Source of the DNA: Synechococcus sp. MIT S9220
Lineage (GTDB): Bacteria > Cyanobacteriota > Cyanobacteriia > PCC-6307 > Cyanobiaceae
NCBI RefSeq assembly: GCF_014304815.1
Contig: NZ_CP047958.1
Coordinates: 1,302,001 to 1,366,000, forward strand
Direction: 5' to 3'
DNA: 64,000 nt
The notes beneath the pieces were generated by a model. The model searched no databases and had not been told where the DNA came from. It worked only from the letters and a program-made list of their open reading frames with translations. A program made the translations under genes and the position numbers. Positions 26,276 to 34,089 of the stretch are shown here, piece by piece. Position 1 is the first letter of the stretch. Every line of letters starts with the position of its first letter.

Positions 26276-27550
26276 ATGGCTCAGGTCACCGCGCTCATCG
26301 ACGCCAACAACTTCTATGCCTCCTGCGAGCAGAGCCTGGATCCTGCCCTGATCGGCCGCCCAGTGGTGGTGCTCTCCAACAACGACGGCTGCATCGTGGC
26401 CCGCAGCGCCGAAGCCCGTGCACTCGGCATTGCCATGGGCACTCCGTATTTCAAGGCCAAGCAGACACTGGAACGGTGCGGAGTGGTGGTGCGCAGTTCC
26501 AACTACGCCCTTTACGCCGACATGAGCCAGCGACTGATGAGCCTTCTCGAGAGTCAGGTGGAGGAGCTGGAGGTGTATTCCATTGATGAAGCCTTCGCTC
26601 GCATCAGTCGTCCAGCGGCGGTAGATCTACGGCCCTGGGGCCGGCAGCTGCGTGCCCTGGTCCGTCGCAATCTGGGACTGCCAATCGCCATCGGCCTGGG
26701 AGCCAGCAAAGGCCAGGCGAAGCTGGCGAACCGTCTCGCCAAGGTGGAGGCCAGCCATGCAGGCCTATTCGATCTCGGGCACTGCAGCCATCGGGACCAT
26801 TGGCTGGAAACGATCGCCATCGAAGACGTGTGGGGAATCGGTCGCAAACTCGCTGCCTGGTGCCGACTGCGTGGTGTGCGCAACGCCAGGGAACTGCGAG
26901 ACATGGCCAGCGGCCCCCTGCGGGCCAAAGCGGGTGTGGTCGGCCTGCGCTTGCAGAGGGAACTCCAGGGGCATGCCTGTCTTCCCCTCGATCTGGCCCC
27001 ATCCCCGAAGCAGGAAACCTGTGTCAGCAGAAGCTTCAGTCGACCCATCACGTCTCTGGCGGAGCTGCAAGAAGCTGTGGCGACCTACGTGGTGCGTGCC
27101 GCGGAAAAGCTGCGCAAACAGCAGCAACGCGCCGCCTCTCTAAGCGTGTACACCCGCACCAGTCCGTTCGCGCCTGGCTTCTACAGCCGCAGCGCCAGCA
27201 CCCATCTGGACCTGCCCAGCAACGACACCCAGATGCTGCTGAACGCCGCGCTGCCACTGGTGGAACGGATCTTCCAGCCCCACCGTCAGCTTGCCAAGGC
27301 CGGGGTGCTGATGGAGCACCTGCAGGACACGGAACAACTGCAGCATCACCTGCTGGTGCCTTGCAGTGCAGCACACCTGCAACGGCGAGACACGCTGATG
27401 AACACCATCGACGGTCTCAACCGCCGTTATGGACGCGGCACCGTGCAGTGGGCCGCCTGCGGCCTGCATTCCGGCTGGTCGATGCGACGGGAACGGCTGG
27501 GCCGGGCAGCCACCACACGACTGAGCGATGTACCCGTGGTCCAGGCCTGA
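26276..27550 (+). CDS. umuC: Translesion DNA polymerase UmuC (Y family)
   Basis: The catalytic subunit of Pol V. ALIDANNFYASCEQSLDP carries the first metal-binding Asp. VLSNNDGCIVARSAEARALG is the fingers block, and VYSIDEAFARI the SIDE-type palm motif with the other acidic residues. LAKVEASHAGLFDL and EDVWGIGRKLAAW begin the thumb HhH. The little-finger domain follows and includes TCVSRSFSRPITSLAELQEA. The 424-residue length is full. It forms an operon with umuD. Confidence 0.95.
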   Translation: MAQVTALIDANNFYASCEQSLDPALIGRPVVVLSNNDGCIVARSAEARALGIAMGTPYFKAKQTLERCGVVVRSSNYALYADMSQRLMSLLESQVEELEVYSIDEAFARISRPAAVDLRPWGRQLRALVRRNLGLPIAIGLGASKGQAKLANRLAKVEASHAGLFDLGHCSHRDHWLETIAIEDVWGIGRKLAAWCRLRGVRNARELRDMASGPLRAKAGVVGLRLQRELQGHACLPLDLAPSPKQETCVSRSFSRPITSLAELQEAVATYVVRAAEKLRKQQQRAASLSVYTRTSPFAPGFYSRSASTHLDLPSNDTQMLLNAALPLVERIFQPHRQLAKAGVLMEHLQDTEQLQHHLLVPCSAAHLQRRDTLMNTIDGLNRRYGRGTVQWAACGLHSGWSMRRERLGRAATTRLSDVPVVQA

Positions 27551-27603
27551 ACAACAGCAACAGGGTTCTATGAAAAAATCTGGCCTCTATCGATGGAAGG
27601 GTT

Positions 27604-28509
27604 GTGTTGCGGCGAATCCCGATCATTGCTGCGGGTGCTGTCCTGCTTGGGGCCACAGCGACTGTCGCCGAGCAGGTCACCCTCAAGCTGAGCAACGGCG
27701 ACACCCTGCACGGGGAGCTGATCCCTTCCGAAAGCACAGACACCACAACGGTGCTGCAGCACCCAGTGCTGGGAAAGCTGAGCATCCCGAAAACGGCGCT
27801 GATGCCCGAACCCAAACCGAAACCATGGAAGCTGAGTCTCTCCGGGGGAGTGACGGGATCCAATACCGACAACGATCTCGACGCCGGGGGAACAGCACAG
27901 CTCGACACGAGCTACACCTCAGGCGCCGACAAAGTCTCGTTGAAAGTGAATGCCCAGTACGAGGTCTCCCGTGACGAGGGAGAGACCAGCAACTCAACAG
28001 ACACCAATGAAGGCGACGCTGAACTGCGCTACATCCGCAGCTTGAACAGTCGTTTGCACGCCTATGCAGGTGCACACTTCAACTACGACACACTGAACTT
28101 CAGCGGAACCGACGCATTTGAAAGCTCAATTGGCCTCGGTTACGACCTGATCAAGACCTCAAAAACACGGCTCACCGTGTCCCTCGGTCCCTCCATTGAA
28201 CAAATCTGGGGAGGGGATGGATGCAACGCAGACCCAGTCTGTGGACAGACCTTCGCAGCAACAACAGCGAGAGCTGAACTGGAATGGAAGCCCAGCTCTG
28301 CCACCAGCCTCACGCTGACCAATACCTATACCGGGGCATACGTGAACGGAATCTCAACCAACAACATCTTTTCGATCGCGCTGAAAGTCTTCCCCATGAA
28401 CAATCAGCGCCTGTTCACATCCCTGAACGGCCAAACGATCTACAACGAACTGCGCAGTCCAAAGGTCAACAACAACATCTCCATCCAGGTGGGGGTGAAG
28501 CTGGACTGA
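27604..28509 (+). CDS. DUF481 outer-membrane beta-barrel protein
   Basis: GTG start, then a signal peptide (RIPIIAAGAVLLGATATVAEQ). An SH3-like segment follows (VTLKLSNGDTLHGELIPSES), then from about residue 75 an alternating amphipathic pattern typical of DUF481 barrels (LSLSGGVTGSNTDNDL, KVSLKVNAQYEVSRDEG, NISIQVGVKLD at the end). An upstream ATG at 27570 starts an unrelated frame, so GTG is preferred. The function of DUF481 proteins is not settled. It may share read-through from umuC. Confidence 0.85.
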   Translation: MLRRIPIIAAGAVLLGATATVAEQVTLKLSNGDTLHGELIPSESTDTTTVLQHPVLGKLSIPKTALMPEPKPKPWKLSLSGGVTGSNTDNDLDAGGTAQLDTSYTSGADKVSLKVNAQYEVSRDEGETSNSTDTNEGDAELRYIRSLNSRLHAYAGAHFNYDTLNFSGTDAFESSIGLGYDLIKTSKTRLTVSLGPSIEQIWGGDGCNADPVCGQTFAATTARAELEWKPSSATSLTLTNTYTGAYVNGISTNNIFSIALKVFPMNNQRLFTSLNGQTIYNELRSPKVNNNISIQVGVKLD

Positions 28510-28522
28510 GCCTGAGCGGACG

Positions 28523-28828
28523 TCATGGAGATGACTCAGGCCAGATGGCTTTGCATTGCGGATCTCTCGACAGTGCAGCGGATTTCGCGCGTTCCGTTTC
28601 TTCTGGATCGAGGTAGTGCGCCGCCAACAGCAACATCAGACGCTTCAAGGCCTTTGATCCCTGATCGGCAGTGAGCCAACCCAATCCGTAATAGGTGCAA
28701 GTGGCATCAAGCCAACCCTTGGCTTCACCCTGCAATCTGAGCTCCAGATCATCCATGGCCGGAATGGCCATCACCGGAGAAGCACAAAGACAAGAAGCAG
28801 CAGTGAGAGCAATCAAAAAACGATGCAT
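28523..28828 (-). CDS. Small exported protein, 101 aa
   Basis: The ATG at 28828 gives a clean signal peptide (MHRFLIALTAASCLCASPVM, cleavage near 22). The mature region has helices with two Cys (DATCTYYGLGW and DPQCKAIWPESSP). This size and pattern is frequent among marine Synechococcus periplasmic unknowns. It converges on the DUF481 gene. Confidence 0.75.
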   Translation of the reverse strand: MHRFLIALTAASCLCASPVMAIPAMDDLELRLQGEAKGWLDATCTYYGLGWLTADQGSKALKRLMLLLAAHYLDPEETERAKSAALSRDPQCKAIWPESSP

Positions 28829-28990
28829 TGAACAACAACGTCTGAGGACATGTTGCAGTAACCACAATTGAGTGAACCGAACGATGGCCAACGCGGAAAG
28901 CAATGCAAGAGCCTTCAATATCGCAACAGACCCAAGCAGCGATCGAGCCAGGAGCTTCGACTCCTTCCTGCCACAACACGTGCTAAGTGC

Positions 28991-29173
28991 TTAAACCGTG
29001 AGCTGCAGTGACTGCTCGGCCAAGGCCCGGAAAATCTCCTGCTTCTTGCATTCAAGGAAATCCTGCTCGTTGGGATCGCCGCCCGGCCAATGACGCAGTG
29101 CATCGCAGGTTGTCTTGTATTCCAACCTCAGAGCGTTCAAGTCGTACGAGAAGGTGGCAACAGGCTCGTTCAT
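28991..29173 (-). CDS. Small soluble protein, 60 aa
   Basis: Begins MNEPVATFSYDLNALRLEYK and ends ALAEQSLQLTV, helical and charged, with a C-x-GGDPNEQDFLECKKQE stretch in the middle. A second ATG three codons upstream is possible. It looks like a lineage-specific small protein, with no function assigned. Confidence 0.6.
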   Translation of the reverse strand: MNEPVATFSYDLNALRLEYKTTCDALRHWPGGDPNEQDFLECKKQEIFRALAEQSLQLTV

Positions 29174-29370
29174 GGGACACACGAGATGATGAAGAGATTA
29201 TTACAAGTTTTCATGCTGTCTTGACGTAGCAGCAGCAACAGTATCCATTTTTCGCAAGGGACATTAAGTAGCCGTTGAGCTTTTCGCGAGCCGCAGCTGT
29301 GCGGATATCTCCGTCACGGACAACAACAGGATTTCGCGATGGTTTCGCTGTTCTTTCTTCGCTTGTTCGA

Positions 29371-29535
29371 ATGACTTACGAAATCCGCAACTGGGCCGTC
29401 ATTGCTGCCGCCATGGAGAAGCAAGGCGCCACTGATAGCCAGATGTATCGACGCGCAAAGGCTATGGCCAACGGCAGCGTTGATCCGATGCCGACAAGCC
29501 ATCCCGCCGCTCCTTACAGCATTTCAGTGGCCTGA
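29371..29535 (+). CDS. Small soluble protein, 54 aa
   Basis: Begins MTYEIRNWAVIAAAMEKQGA and continues DSQMYRRAKAMANG. It is compact and helical, with a short Pro-rich end (DPMPTSHPAAPYS). The coding pattern and the strong terminator 25 bases downstream make it a likely real gene. It resembles small unknowns of marine Synechococcus. Confidence 0.65.
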   Translation: MTYEIRNWAVIAAAMEKQGATDSQMYRRAKAMANGSVDPMPTSHPAAPYSISVA

Positions 29536-29560
29536 GCCTTTCAAGGTCGGTTCAAATCCT

Positions 29561-29590
29561 GGGGAGGCCAACGAACAAGCCTCCCTTTTT
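29561..29590 (+). terminator. Intrinsic terminator
   Basis: gggaggc pairs perfectly with gcctccc across a ten-base loop, and five T residues follow. It ends the small gene at 29371-29535. Confidence 0.85.
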
Positions 29591-29820
29591 GATGCGTTGC
29601 AATAACCAGGGGCTTCACCAAGGTGCGCGAAAGGGTCGACCTGGGTTACACCTGAAAGAACCGCTTTTGGTGCTATGCCGTCAATCGACAAGAACGCAAC
29701 GCAACAGAAGAAATCTGAGGCCTCAAAACCGCTCACTCTGCTGGCCCGTCCCGTGTATCCGGGGACACGCGGAACACCCCACACCAACAACTGAAGAACG
29801 ATTGCCGGACTTCAAAGCGC

Positions 29821-29861
29821 TGGCATCCAAGGGGCTACATACAACAGCCCCTTGGATGCCA
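29821..29861. repeat. Perfect 16-bp inverted repeat
   Basis: tggcatccaaggggct (29821-29836) and agccccttggatgcca (29846-29861) are exact complements around a nine-base loop. No T-tract follows on either strand. It lies in a gene-free stretch (29591-29905), 44 bases before the next start. It could be an operator, a 5' leader hairpin or a short repeat element. Nothing else is seen in that stretch. Confidence 0.75.
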
Positions 29862-29905
29862 TCAACGTGGACTGAAGCCATCCTTAAACGAGAAAGAGTC
29901 GCGGC

Positions 29906-30154
29906 ATGAACGAGAAGAACACGACTGACTCCTGGATCCATATCGAAACATTCAACGAGACGCATTCCTGGAAGCAAACCTGGATGTTTCTCGGAGGTGC
30001 GGTGGTGCTGTTTGCATTCGCACTGCTTTATGAGATCGACAAAGGCTTGCATTGCAAGCCCAGCGAGGCCTCAACCAACTCGCAAATTCTCACCAGCCCT
30101 AGCCCTGCACAAGACAGACTCACAACGATCAATTCAGACATCTTGTTGGGATAA
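29906..30154 (+). CDS. Small single-TM protein, 82 aa
   Basis: An N-terminal polar region (MNEKNTTDSWIHIETFNETH) and one transmembrane helix (WMFLGGAVVLFAFALLYEI) are followed by a Ser/Thr-rich soluble tail. No family is recognised. The preceding perfect inverted repeat may belong to its leader. Confidence 0.55.
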   Translation: MNEKNTTDSWIHIETFNETHSWKQTWMFLGGAVVLFAFALLYEIDKGLHCKPSEASTNSQILTSPSPAQDRLTTINSDILLG

Positions 30155-30501
30155 ACCAAATCTGTAAGCTCACAAATCTGGCAGCCAAGACGACGAACAA
30201 TCAAAACATGAACAAGTGATCAACACTTACAATTGAAGGCCATAAATCAATCACTGCAGTACGTCTTCAACCACTCTTAAAATGGCTTTTTGAATTTTCG
30301 AAGCATCGTTCAGATTAACAGTAATTGTATCCTTCATCATCTGAACTTCAACTTCATCAGTTGCTAATAACAGTTGTCCTAACGAAGCTGATGGATCAAG
30401 CCGAGCTGATCAGTGCTTGAAATCTCGGCGTAGAACTTGATGCAATCCTGCTCAACCACACTTCAATTGAACATCTGATCAACAGCACGCATAACGGCCA
30501 C
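30155..30501. other. Gene-free stretch with decayed minus-strand coding traces
   Basis: No intact gene is seen. On the minus strand, 30492 to about 30380 reads MRAVDQMFN, stop, then SVVEQDCIKFYAEISSTDQL. In another frame 30403 to 30251 reads SLGQLLLATDEVEVQMMKDT and ends IQKAILRVVEDVLQ. The residue usage is protein-like, but stops and a frame change break it, so this may be a pseudogene of a small protein. Confidence 0.3.
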
Positions 30502-30708
30502 CTACAGACGTTGACGAACAGCCAGCAAAAGACTTCCCGCTCCCGCTCTAAGGCCAGTTTGCGGCCCTAAATCACGTCCCAGCAAGAAACGTTCTTCCGC
30601 CTGTTGGCAACGCATCACATCCTGAATGCGACGGTCCTGTTCCCTCTCCAGACACGGATGGTGCGTACAACCTGATTCAGACAAGCAATCACAAATGACA
30701 CGACACAC
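30502..30708 (-). CDS. Possible small Cys-rich protein, 68 aa
   Basis: Begins MCRVICDCLSESGCTHHPCL, with five Cys and two His in the first 20 residues, a possible metal site. A charged helix follows (EREQDRRIQDVMRCQQAEER). No family is recognised and no ribosome site stands out. The Cys clustering argues for a real protein. Confidence 0.35.
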   Translation of the reverse strand: MCRVICDCLSESGCTHHPCLEREQDRRIQDVMRCQQAEERFLLGRDLGPQTGLRAGAGSLLLAVRQRL

Positions 30709-30775
30709 GCTTTTGGCACAACAAACAACAGATCGCCGTCCTTAAGGTTTGCTCAATAATTGATCAGCACGTTTT

Positions 30776-30949
30776 TTGTTAACCCCAAATTCACCACTGG
30801 GTCCAAGGCAGACAACTGCTGACCCTGTCAATCTCTACACCGAACGTCTCAATGGACGTATGGCCATGCTGGGGCTGGCCATCGGAGTAACCGTGGAAGC
30901 ACTCACCGGCAAAGGCATCCTCAACCAGGTGTTTGGTCTGTTCAGCTGA
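30776..30949 (+). CDS. High-light-inducible protein (HLIP), 57 aa
   Basis: HLIPs are single-helix relatives of light-harvesting proteins that bind chlorophyll and carotenoid and protect photosystem II under stress. LYTERLNGRMAMLGLAIGVT holds the ExxNGRxAMxGF-like chlorophyll-binding helix, and EALTGKGILNQVFGLFS is the usual tail. No ATG is available between the upstream in-frame stop (30761-30763 region) and the helix. TTG at 30776 is therefore the most likely start and gives LTPNSPLGPRQTTADPVN as leader. It may have been missed by gene finders because of this start and its size. Confidence 0.8.
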   Translation: MLTPNSPLGPRQTTADPVNLYTERLNGRMAMLGLAIGVTVEALTGKGILNQVFGLFS

Positions 30950-31020
30950 CCCGATTGGGTTGAAGTTCCGATGCTCTTCAACGGTCCATGAGCTACGACT
31001 GAAGGATCGGTACGTTGACC

Positions 31021-31233
31021 ATGACCGAACTCTTCAACAGACCATCTGCAAGTCGCGATTCAAAGGTGTTGATTCATCTTTCCGAATGGCTTGAGAAGAT
31101 CTGCATGCAGATGCTGTTGACCCTGGCGTTATGGCCGCTGAAGTTGATGTACAAGCGTCCGAGGCCAGAAGAGTCATGGCCGGCCTGGCATGCCAATCAA
31201 AAACTCTGCATGGCAGACCAGCGTTACTGCTGA
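31021..31233 (+). CDS. Small membrane-associated protein, about 70 aa
   Basis: Begins MTELFNRPSASRDSKVLIHL. A hydrophobic helix follows (ICMQMLLTLALWPLKLMY), and the tail is polar (KRPRPEESWPAWHANQKLC). An ATG two codons upstream is possible. No family is recognised. Composition favours a real small protein in this island-like region. Confidence 0.5.
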   Translation: MTELFNRPSASRDSKVLIHLSEWLEKICMQMLLTLALWPLKLMYKRPRPEESWPAWHANQKLCMADQRYC

Positions 31234-31332
31234 AGGGACATCAACCGAGATCCCAACAACTCTCCAAGGTGAGCTGCTCCAACGTCTTCTGCTTGAAACA
31301 GCGCACATCACCCAAACGAGGGAAGCCGCCGT

Positions 31333-31737
31333 TCAAACCGTGGGAGTTGTCTTGGCTTGAATTGCACAGGTTGCGGTCAGAGGAGGAGCGGCCAAACCCC
31401 GAATATCACTGGTTAAAGCACCGGTTGAACGATCCAAAACATTGGAAAGGTATGACCCCGTGTAGGGCAGCTCTTTCCCAAACCTCACGTGCTCAGGTGT
31501 AAACGAGGCTGGATATTCCGTACTGCTGCGGAATTCAGGCTTGTAAACCCAAGCTTTGCCAGCCTTCTCATCAAGCGTGATTTCCCAGATGGTTCCATCC
31601 AATCCGAAGACATCACAACGCAGATACACCAGATCGGCTTGGGCAGGGTTGAACCATCCCTCCATTGCTGCAAGCGCAACCACCCCAATCAGGCCGGCAA
31701 CAGCAGAACCCATAACCACCCGAACGCGACTGTCCAT
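31333..31737 (-). CDS. Exported protein of unknown function, 134 aa
   Basis: The N-terminal signal peptide (MGSAVAGLIGVVALAAMEGW, cleavage after NPAQA) leads into a beta-rich domain. This has two distant Cys (LVYLRCDVFGLDG and LTATCAIQ) and the strands TIWEITLDEKAGKAWVY. The pattern suggests a small periplasmic beta-barrel or lipocalin-like fold with one disulphide. I cannot name a family. Confidence 0.75.
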   Translation of the reverse strand: MDSRVRVVMGSAVAGLIGVVALAAMEGWFNPAQADLVYLRCDVFGLDGTIWEITLDEKAGKAWVYKPEFRSSTEYPASFTPEHVRFGKELPYTGSYLSNVLDRSTGALTSDIRGLAAPPLTATCAIQAKTTPTV

Positions 31738-32252
31738 TCACCAAAACAAGTTGGTGAAAGGGTGCTCGATCTCGATGCAGAACACATCCCCCCAGCGAGT
31801 GATCGTGCCTCCTGGCGATCAGTAGAAATCCTGAACAGCCTCAACAGCCAACGCGCGCTAGCACCAGGGTCGGTGGCCTCTGCACTGAGCTGAAGCATGG
31901 GAGAAGAACACCCACTTGGGGGATGAGCCTCAACACAACCTGTCCTAGAAAGGCATGAGTGATGAGGTCTGCCCATGGCGATCCCAACCCCAACCTGTGC
32001 CTGTGAGCCCTGCGATTGCACGATTGCTCCAGACTCTGCAGTCGAAAAAGATGGAAAGCTGTTCTGTTCTCAGCCTTGCGCTGATGGTCATGCCGGTGGA
32101 GATCAATGCTGCACCAGCTGCGAGTGCTGTTGATTCCTGAACACAGTCCATAAAGAAAAGCCCCACCCGGCAAGAACCAACGGGATGGGGCCCTGAGTGC
32201 TGCTGGCGTTGCTGATGGTCATGGCCAAGTCTTCTGGAAGGGTCCATCAGCC
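31738..32252. other. Gene-poor stretch with one doubtful frame
   Basis: A plus-strand frame at 31955-32140 (begins MSDEVCPWRSQPQPVPVSPA, 61 aa) has a fair ribosome site (aaagg six bases before ATG) but no domain, and competing minus-strand frames cover the same bases. I treat it as unproven. The hairpin at 32160-32191 is listed separately. Nothing else is recognised. Confidence 0.3.
32150..32191 (-). terminator. Intrinsic terminator on the minus strand
   Basis: gccccacccg pairs with cgggatggggc with one bulge. On the minus strand the hairpin is followed by a T-rich run (complement of aaagaaaag). It would end a transcript coming from the right, although no intact minus-strand gene lies directly upstream. 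It may be left over from a lost gene. Confidence 0.6.
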
Positions 32253-32319
32253 ATGGCAGAAGAACAACTCAAAGCCTTTCTTGAAAAAGTCACCCGAAGA
32301 TGTTGTGAGTAACGCCTGA
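32253..32319 (+). pseudogene. Deleted Nif11-type leader peptide remnant
   Basis: The frame at 32253 reads MAEEQLKAFLEKV and stops after 19 codons (RRCCE). The first 13 residues match the opening of Nif11 leaders (MSEEQLKAFLEKV), which in marine Synechococcus and Prochlorococcus precede lanthipeptide (prochlorosin) cores. Shifting one frame at 32287 gives KSPEDVVSNA, which matches a later part of the same leader (KSPEDVVSIA). An internal deletion of about 15 codons with a frameshift is the simplest reading. No core peptide or modification enzyme is seen nearby. Confidence 0.65.
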
Positions 32320-32474
32320 TGCGAGGCTCCAGTCCTGCCGTTCCGGCCTCCTATTGAAGATCAATACCCCCTTTGAATCGTCAAGTGGCTGAACTATCAG
32401 AATCAAGGCAGGCCCATGCTGAATGATCGACGTTTCATGGCTCACCGAACGATTTTCACTGAGGTTCTCTTATC

Positions 32475-32630
32475 TCATGAAAAACTCTCCACAACTGAGC
32501 CAATCGTCGATGCAAGGATAAAAAATGTGCTCACAGCGATAAAAACACCAATGAGAACTGTGGGATTAACATCGCTGACCGCTTCTTCACTCAGAGCCTG
32601 AGTGTTGCCATTAGCAAGCTTGTCTTCCAT
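32475..32630 (-). CDS. Small single-TM protein, 51 aa
   Basis: Begins MEDKLANGNTQALSEEAVSD. One transmembrane helix follows (PTVLIGVFIAVSTFFILAST), and the end is IGSVVESFS. The polar acidic N-terminus and single helix are typical of small thylakoid or plasma-membrane proteins of marine cyanobacteria. No family name is claimed. Confidence 0.65.
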   Translation of the reverse strand: MEDKLANGNTQALSEEAVSDVNPTVLIGVFIAVSTFFILASTIGSVVESFS

Positions 32631-32786
32631 ACAAATCGTTCATACTCTCCTCAGCTTATGAGACAAAACCGTTGGATCTTTAAAGCGGCAATCAAGATAC
32701 CCAAAAGGCATGGCCGCCGTTAAGATTGATCGAGCCAAAAGAAGCATTCGCGATCGATCAACGTTGGATTGTGTAAGTTGCTTCAT

Positions 32787-32824
32787 AAAACAACAACAAC
32801 AAGACTGCCAGTTGTTGTTGTTTT
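32787..32824. terminator. Bidirectional hairpin terminator
   Basis: aaaacaacaacaac and gttgttgttgtttt are perfect 14-bp complements around a ten-base loop. The arms end in A4 and T4, so the hairpin can act on both strands. It lies beyond the 3' end of the minus-strand nuclease/TM pair. Confidence 0.75.
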
Positions 32825-32965
32825 GACTGACTGATTGAGAGGCAAAACGGCTTTAGGGTTGATCAGAACACCCTTTCACTGCCTGAGTGCATCTTGAGGC
32901 TTCAGTGATCACTCCATGGGGGGATCTGCCTGACCAGAGTCAGTGGTTGGAGCAATTGCGGCAGG

Positions 32966-33160
32966 TCAAAACTTGCGGAGCTCACGCTGCCGTCCAGTTC
33001 TCGACGGGCGCTGCATTGAATCCTGCTGACCAGTTGTCGTTTGTGCTGATGGCATGTCGTTGTCGCAGTCGCAGCGTGGTTCTTTGATTGCCAGAAAAAT
33101 GACAGCAACGGCAAGCAGCGCAACAGCGATCGAGTGAATCGGCGCAGTTTTGTTGTTCAT
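32966..33160 (-). CDS. Small single-TM protein coupled to the nuclease gene, 64 aa
   Basis: The ATG overlaps the nuclease stop by ATGA. The product has a transmembrane segment at the start (IHSIAVALLAVAVIFLAIKE), then a CDCDN cluster and a polar, basic tail (RPSRTGRQRELRKF). Translational coupling suggests a shared role at the membrane or simply operon order. No family is recognised. Confidence 0.6.
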   Translation of the reverse strand: MNNKTAPIHSIAVALLAVAVIFLAIKEPRCDCDNDMPSAQTTTGQQDSMQRPSRTGRQRELRKF

Positions 33161-33552
33161 GAGGCCCAAGAACATTGGTCTGCGTAACGCCAATCGATCC
33201 GGGCATATCCACTGGCAAGCATGGCCAACTGCACATTCATCTCGTCGACAAACAGCTCAGCGACAGTCCGGCCATAACGGTCGATCGAGATGCGTCGAAG
33301 CCCGACGGATCGTCCCACAACCATCCCGCGAAGGTGATCCCGGGCAGCCCTCGCGGGAAGAGGGGCAGCCCGTTTTCCCCTCAGTTCAGGGGTATCGATG
33401 CAAGCCAGCCGAATCCTCTCGCCATCGGTTGTTCGGCAGGTATCACCGTCGTAGCAATCGCTGATGGTCACACTCTCAGGAGCTGCCGTTTGAGCCGGCG
33501 CTGCAAGCATCGCCGTCGCCAGCAACTGGATTGCCATCGATCGAAGCTGCAT
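33157..33552 (-). CDS. Exported thermonuclease-like (SNase) protein, short form
   Basis: Signal peptide MQLRSMAIQLLATAMLAAPA, then the staphylococcal-nuclease OB fold. CYDGDTCRTTDGERIRLACI carries the metal-binding Asp, IDTPELRGK the DTPE motif, and ISIDRYGRTVAELFV the catalytic Arg and strand. The chain ends YADQCSWAS and lacks the last helix (the AExxAxxxxxGLW block) of full SNases, so it is either a short family variant or truncated. Start choice: the frame runs upstream to 33807, but the signal begins here. Confidence 0.8.
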   Translation of the reverse strand: MQLRSMAIQLLATAMLAAPAQTAAPESVTISDCYDGDTCRTTDGERIRLACIDTPELRGKRAAPLPARAARDHLRGMVVGRSVGLRRISIDRYGRTVAELFVDEMNVQLAMLASGYARIDWRYADQCSWAS

Positions 33553-34044
33553 CAGATCTGGCCTGCATCTGAGCTTGGGCAAGCCATTTCCACTATTGGA
33601 GGTTTTGCCATCCAAGGCAATGCGCCATTCGACCGATGCCAAAAACGCCTCTGCGGGTGGAGAGTGAGGCCACGCAATCGGAGGAACCAAGCTTGGTCGA
33701 CACTCCACCTGAGCAGATCGCAGAAGCAGACTGACTTCTGGCCCCTGCTCCAACAGTCTCAACAATGACCTGGGTTGGTCCTTTGGTCGGCAGACCTTGT
33801 GCGCCACGCCAATCGACGCTCCACTCGCACCGCCCTAGGTGCCCTCGGAGACAACGACCCGACACCTAGAGCGCATGGCCCCAGGGCGCCTCTAGCCAGA
33901 AGCTTCGACCCCTTCCTTTCTCGACAAGCGATGGGTTGAACAATGCACAAACGAGCGACTTAGGCCGTCTTTCCACCAGGAAGGGCGGCCTTCCTCTTTG
34001 CGCCCATCACTCGAGGTGAGGCATCAGATTCAGAGCTGGTCAAT
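33553..34044. other. No recognised gene
   Basis: Open frames on the minus strand across 33590-33865 have no domain and compete with each other. The part nearest the nuclease may hold remnants of an older gene. The right end carries the hairpin listed at 33962-33990. Confidence 0.3.
33962..33990 (+). terminator. Intrinsic terminator
   Basis: aggccg and ttcc pair with ggaa and cggcct in an imperfect stem around an acca loop, followed by tcctcttt. No plus-strand gene directly precedes it, so the transcript it ends is not identified. Confidence 0.5.
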
Positions 34045-34068
34045 AAAAAAGCCTCGCCAAAGCGAGGC
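34045..34068 (-). terminator. Terminator of the DUF4278 gene
   Basis: gcctcgc pairs perfectly with gcgaggc around a four-base loop. On the minus strand a run of six T follows. It lies 21 bases past the stop of the gene at 34090-34260. Confidence 0.85.
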
Positions 34069-34089
34069 ATCTCATCAATCGTCGCTCGA

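Noticed and set aside
27570-27974. ATG-started frame ahead of the DUF481 gene (MKKSGLYRWKG)
   Set aside because: After ten residues it has no protein character, and the barrel protein is in another frame with a good signal peptide from GTG at 27604.
29540-29570. tRNA-like 3' end (ggttcaaatcc followed by gccaac)
   Set aside because: The T-loop resembles a tRNA, but the T stem does not pair and there is no anticodon arm or acceptor partner upstream. The bases are better explained by the terminator at 29561-29590.
33593-33865. Minus-strand frames upstream of the nuclease
   Set aside because: Two frames compete and neither shows a domain or a ribosome site. At best a remnant.
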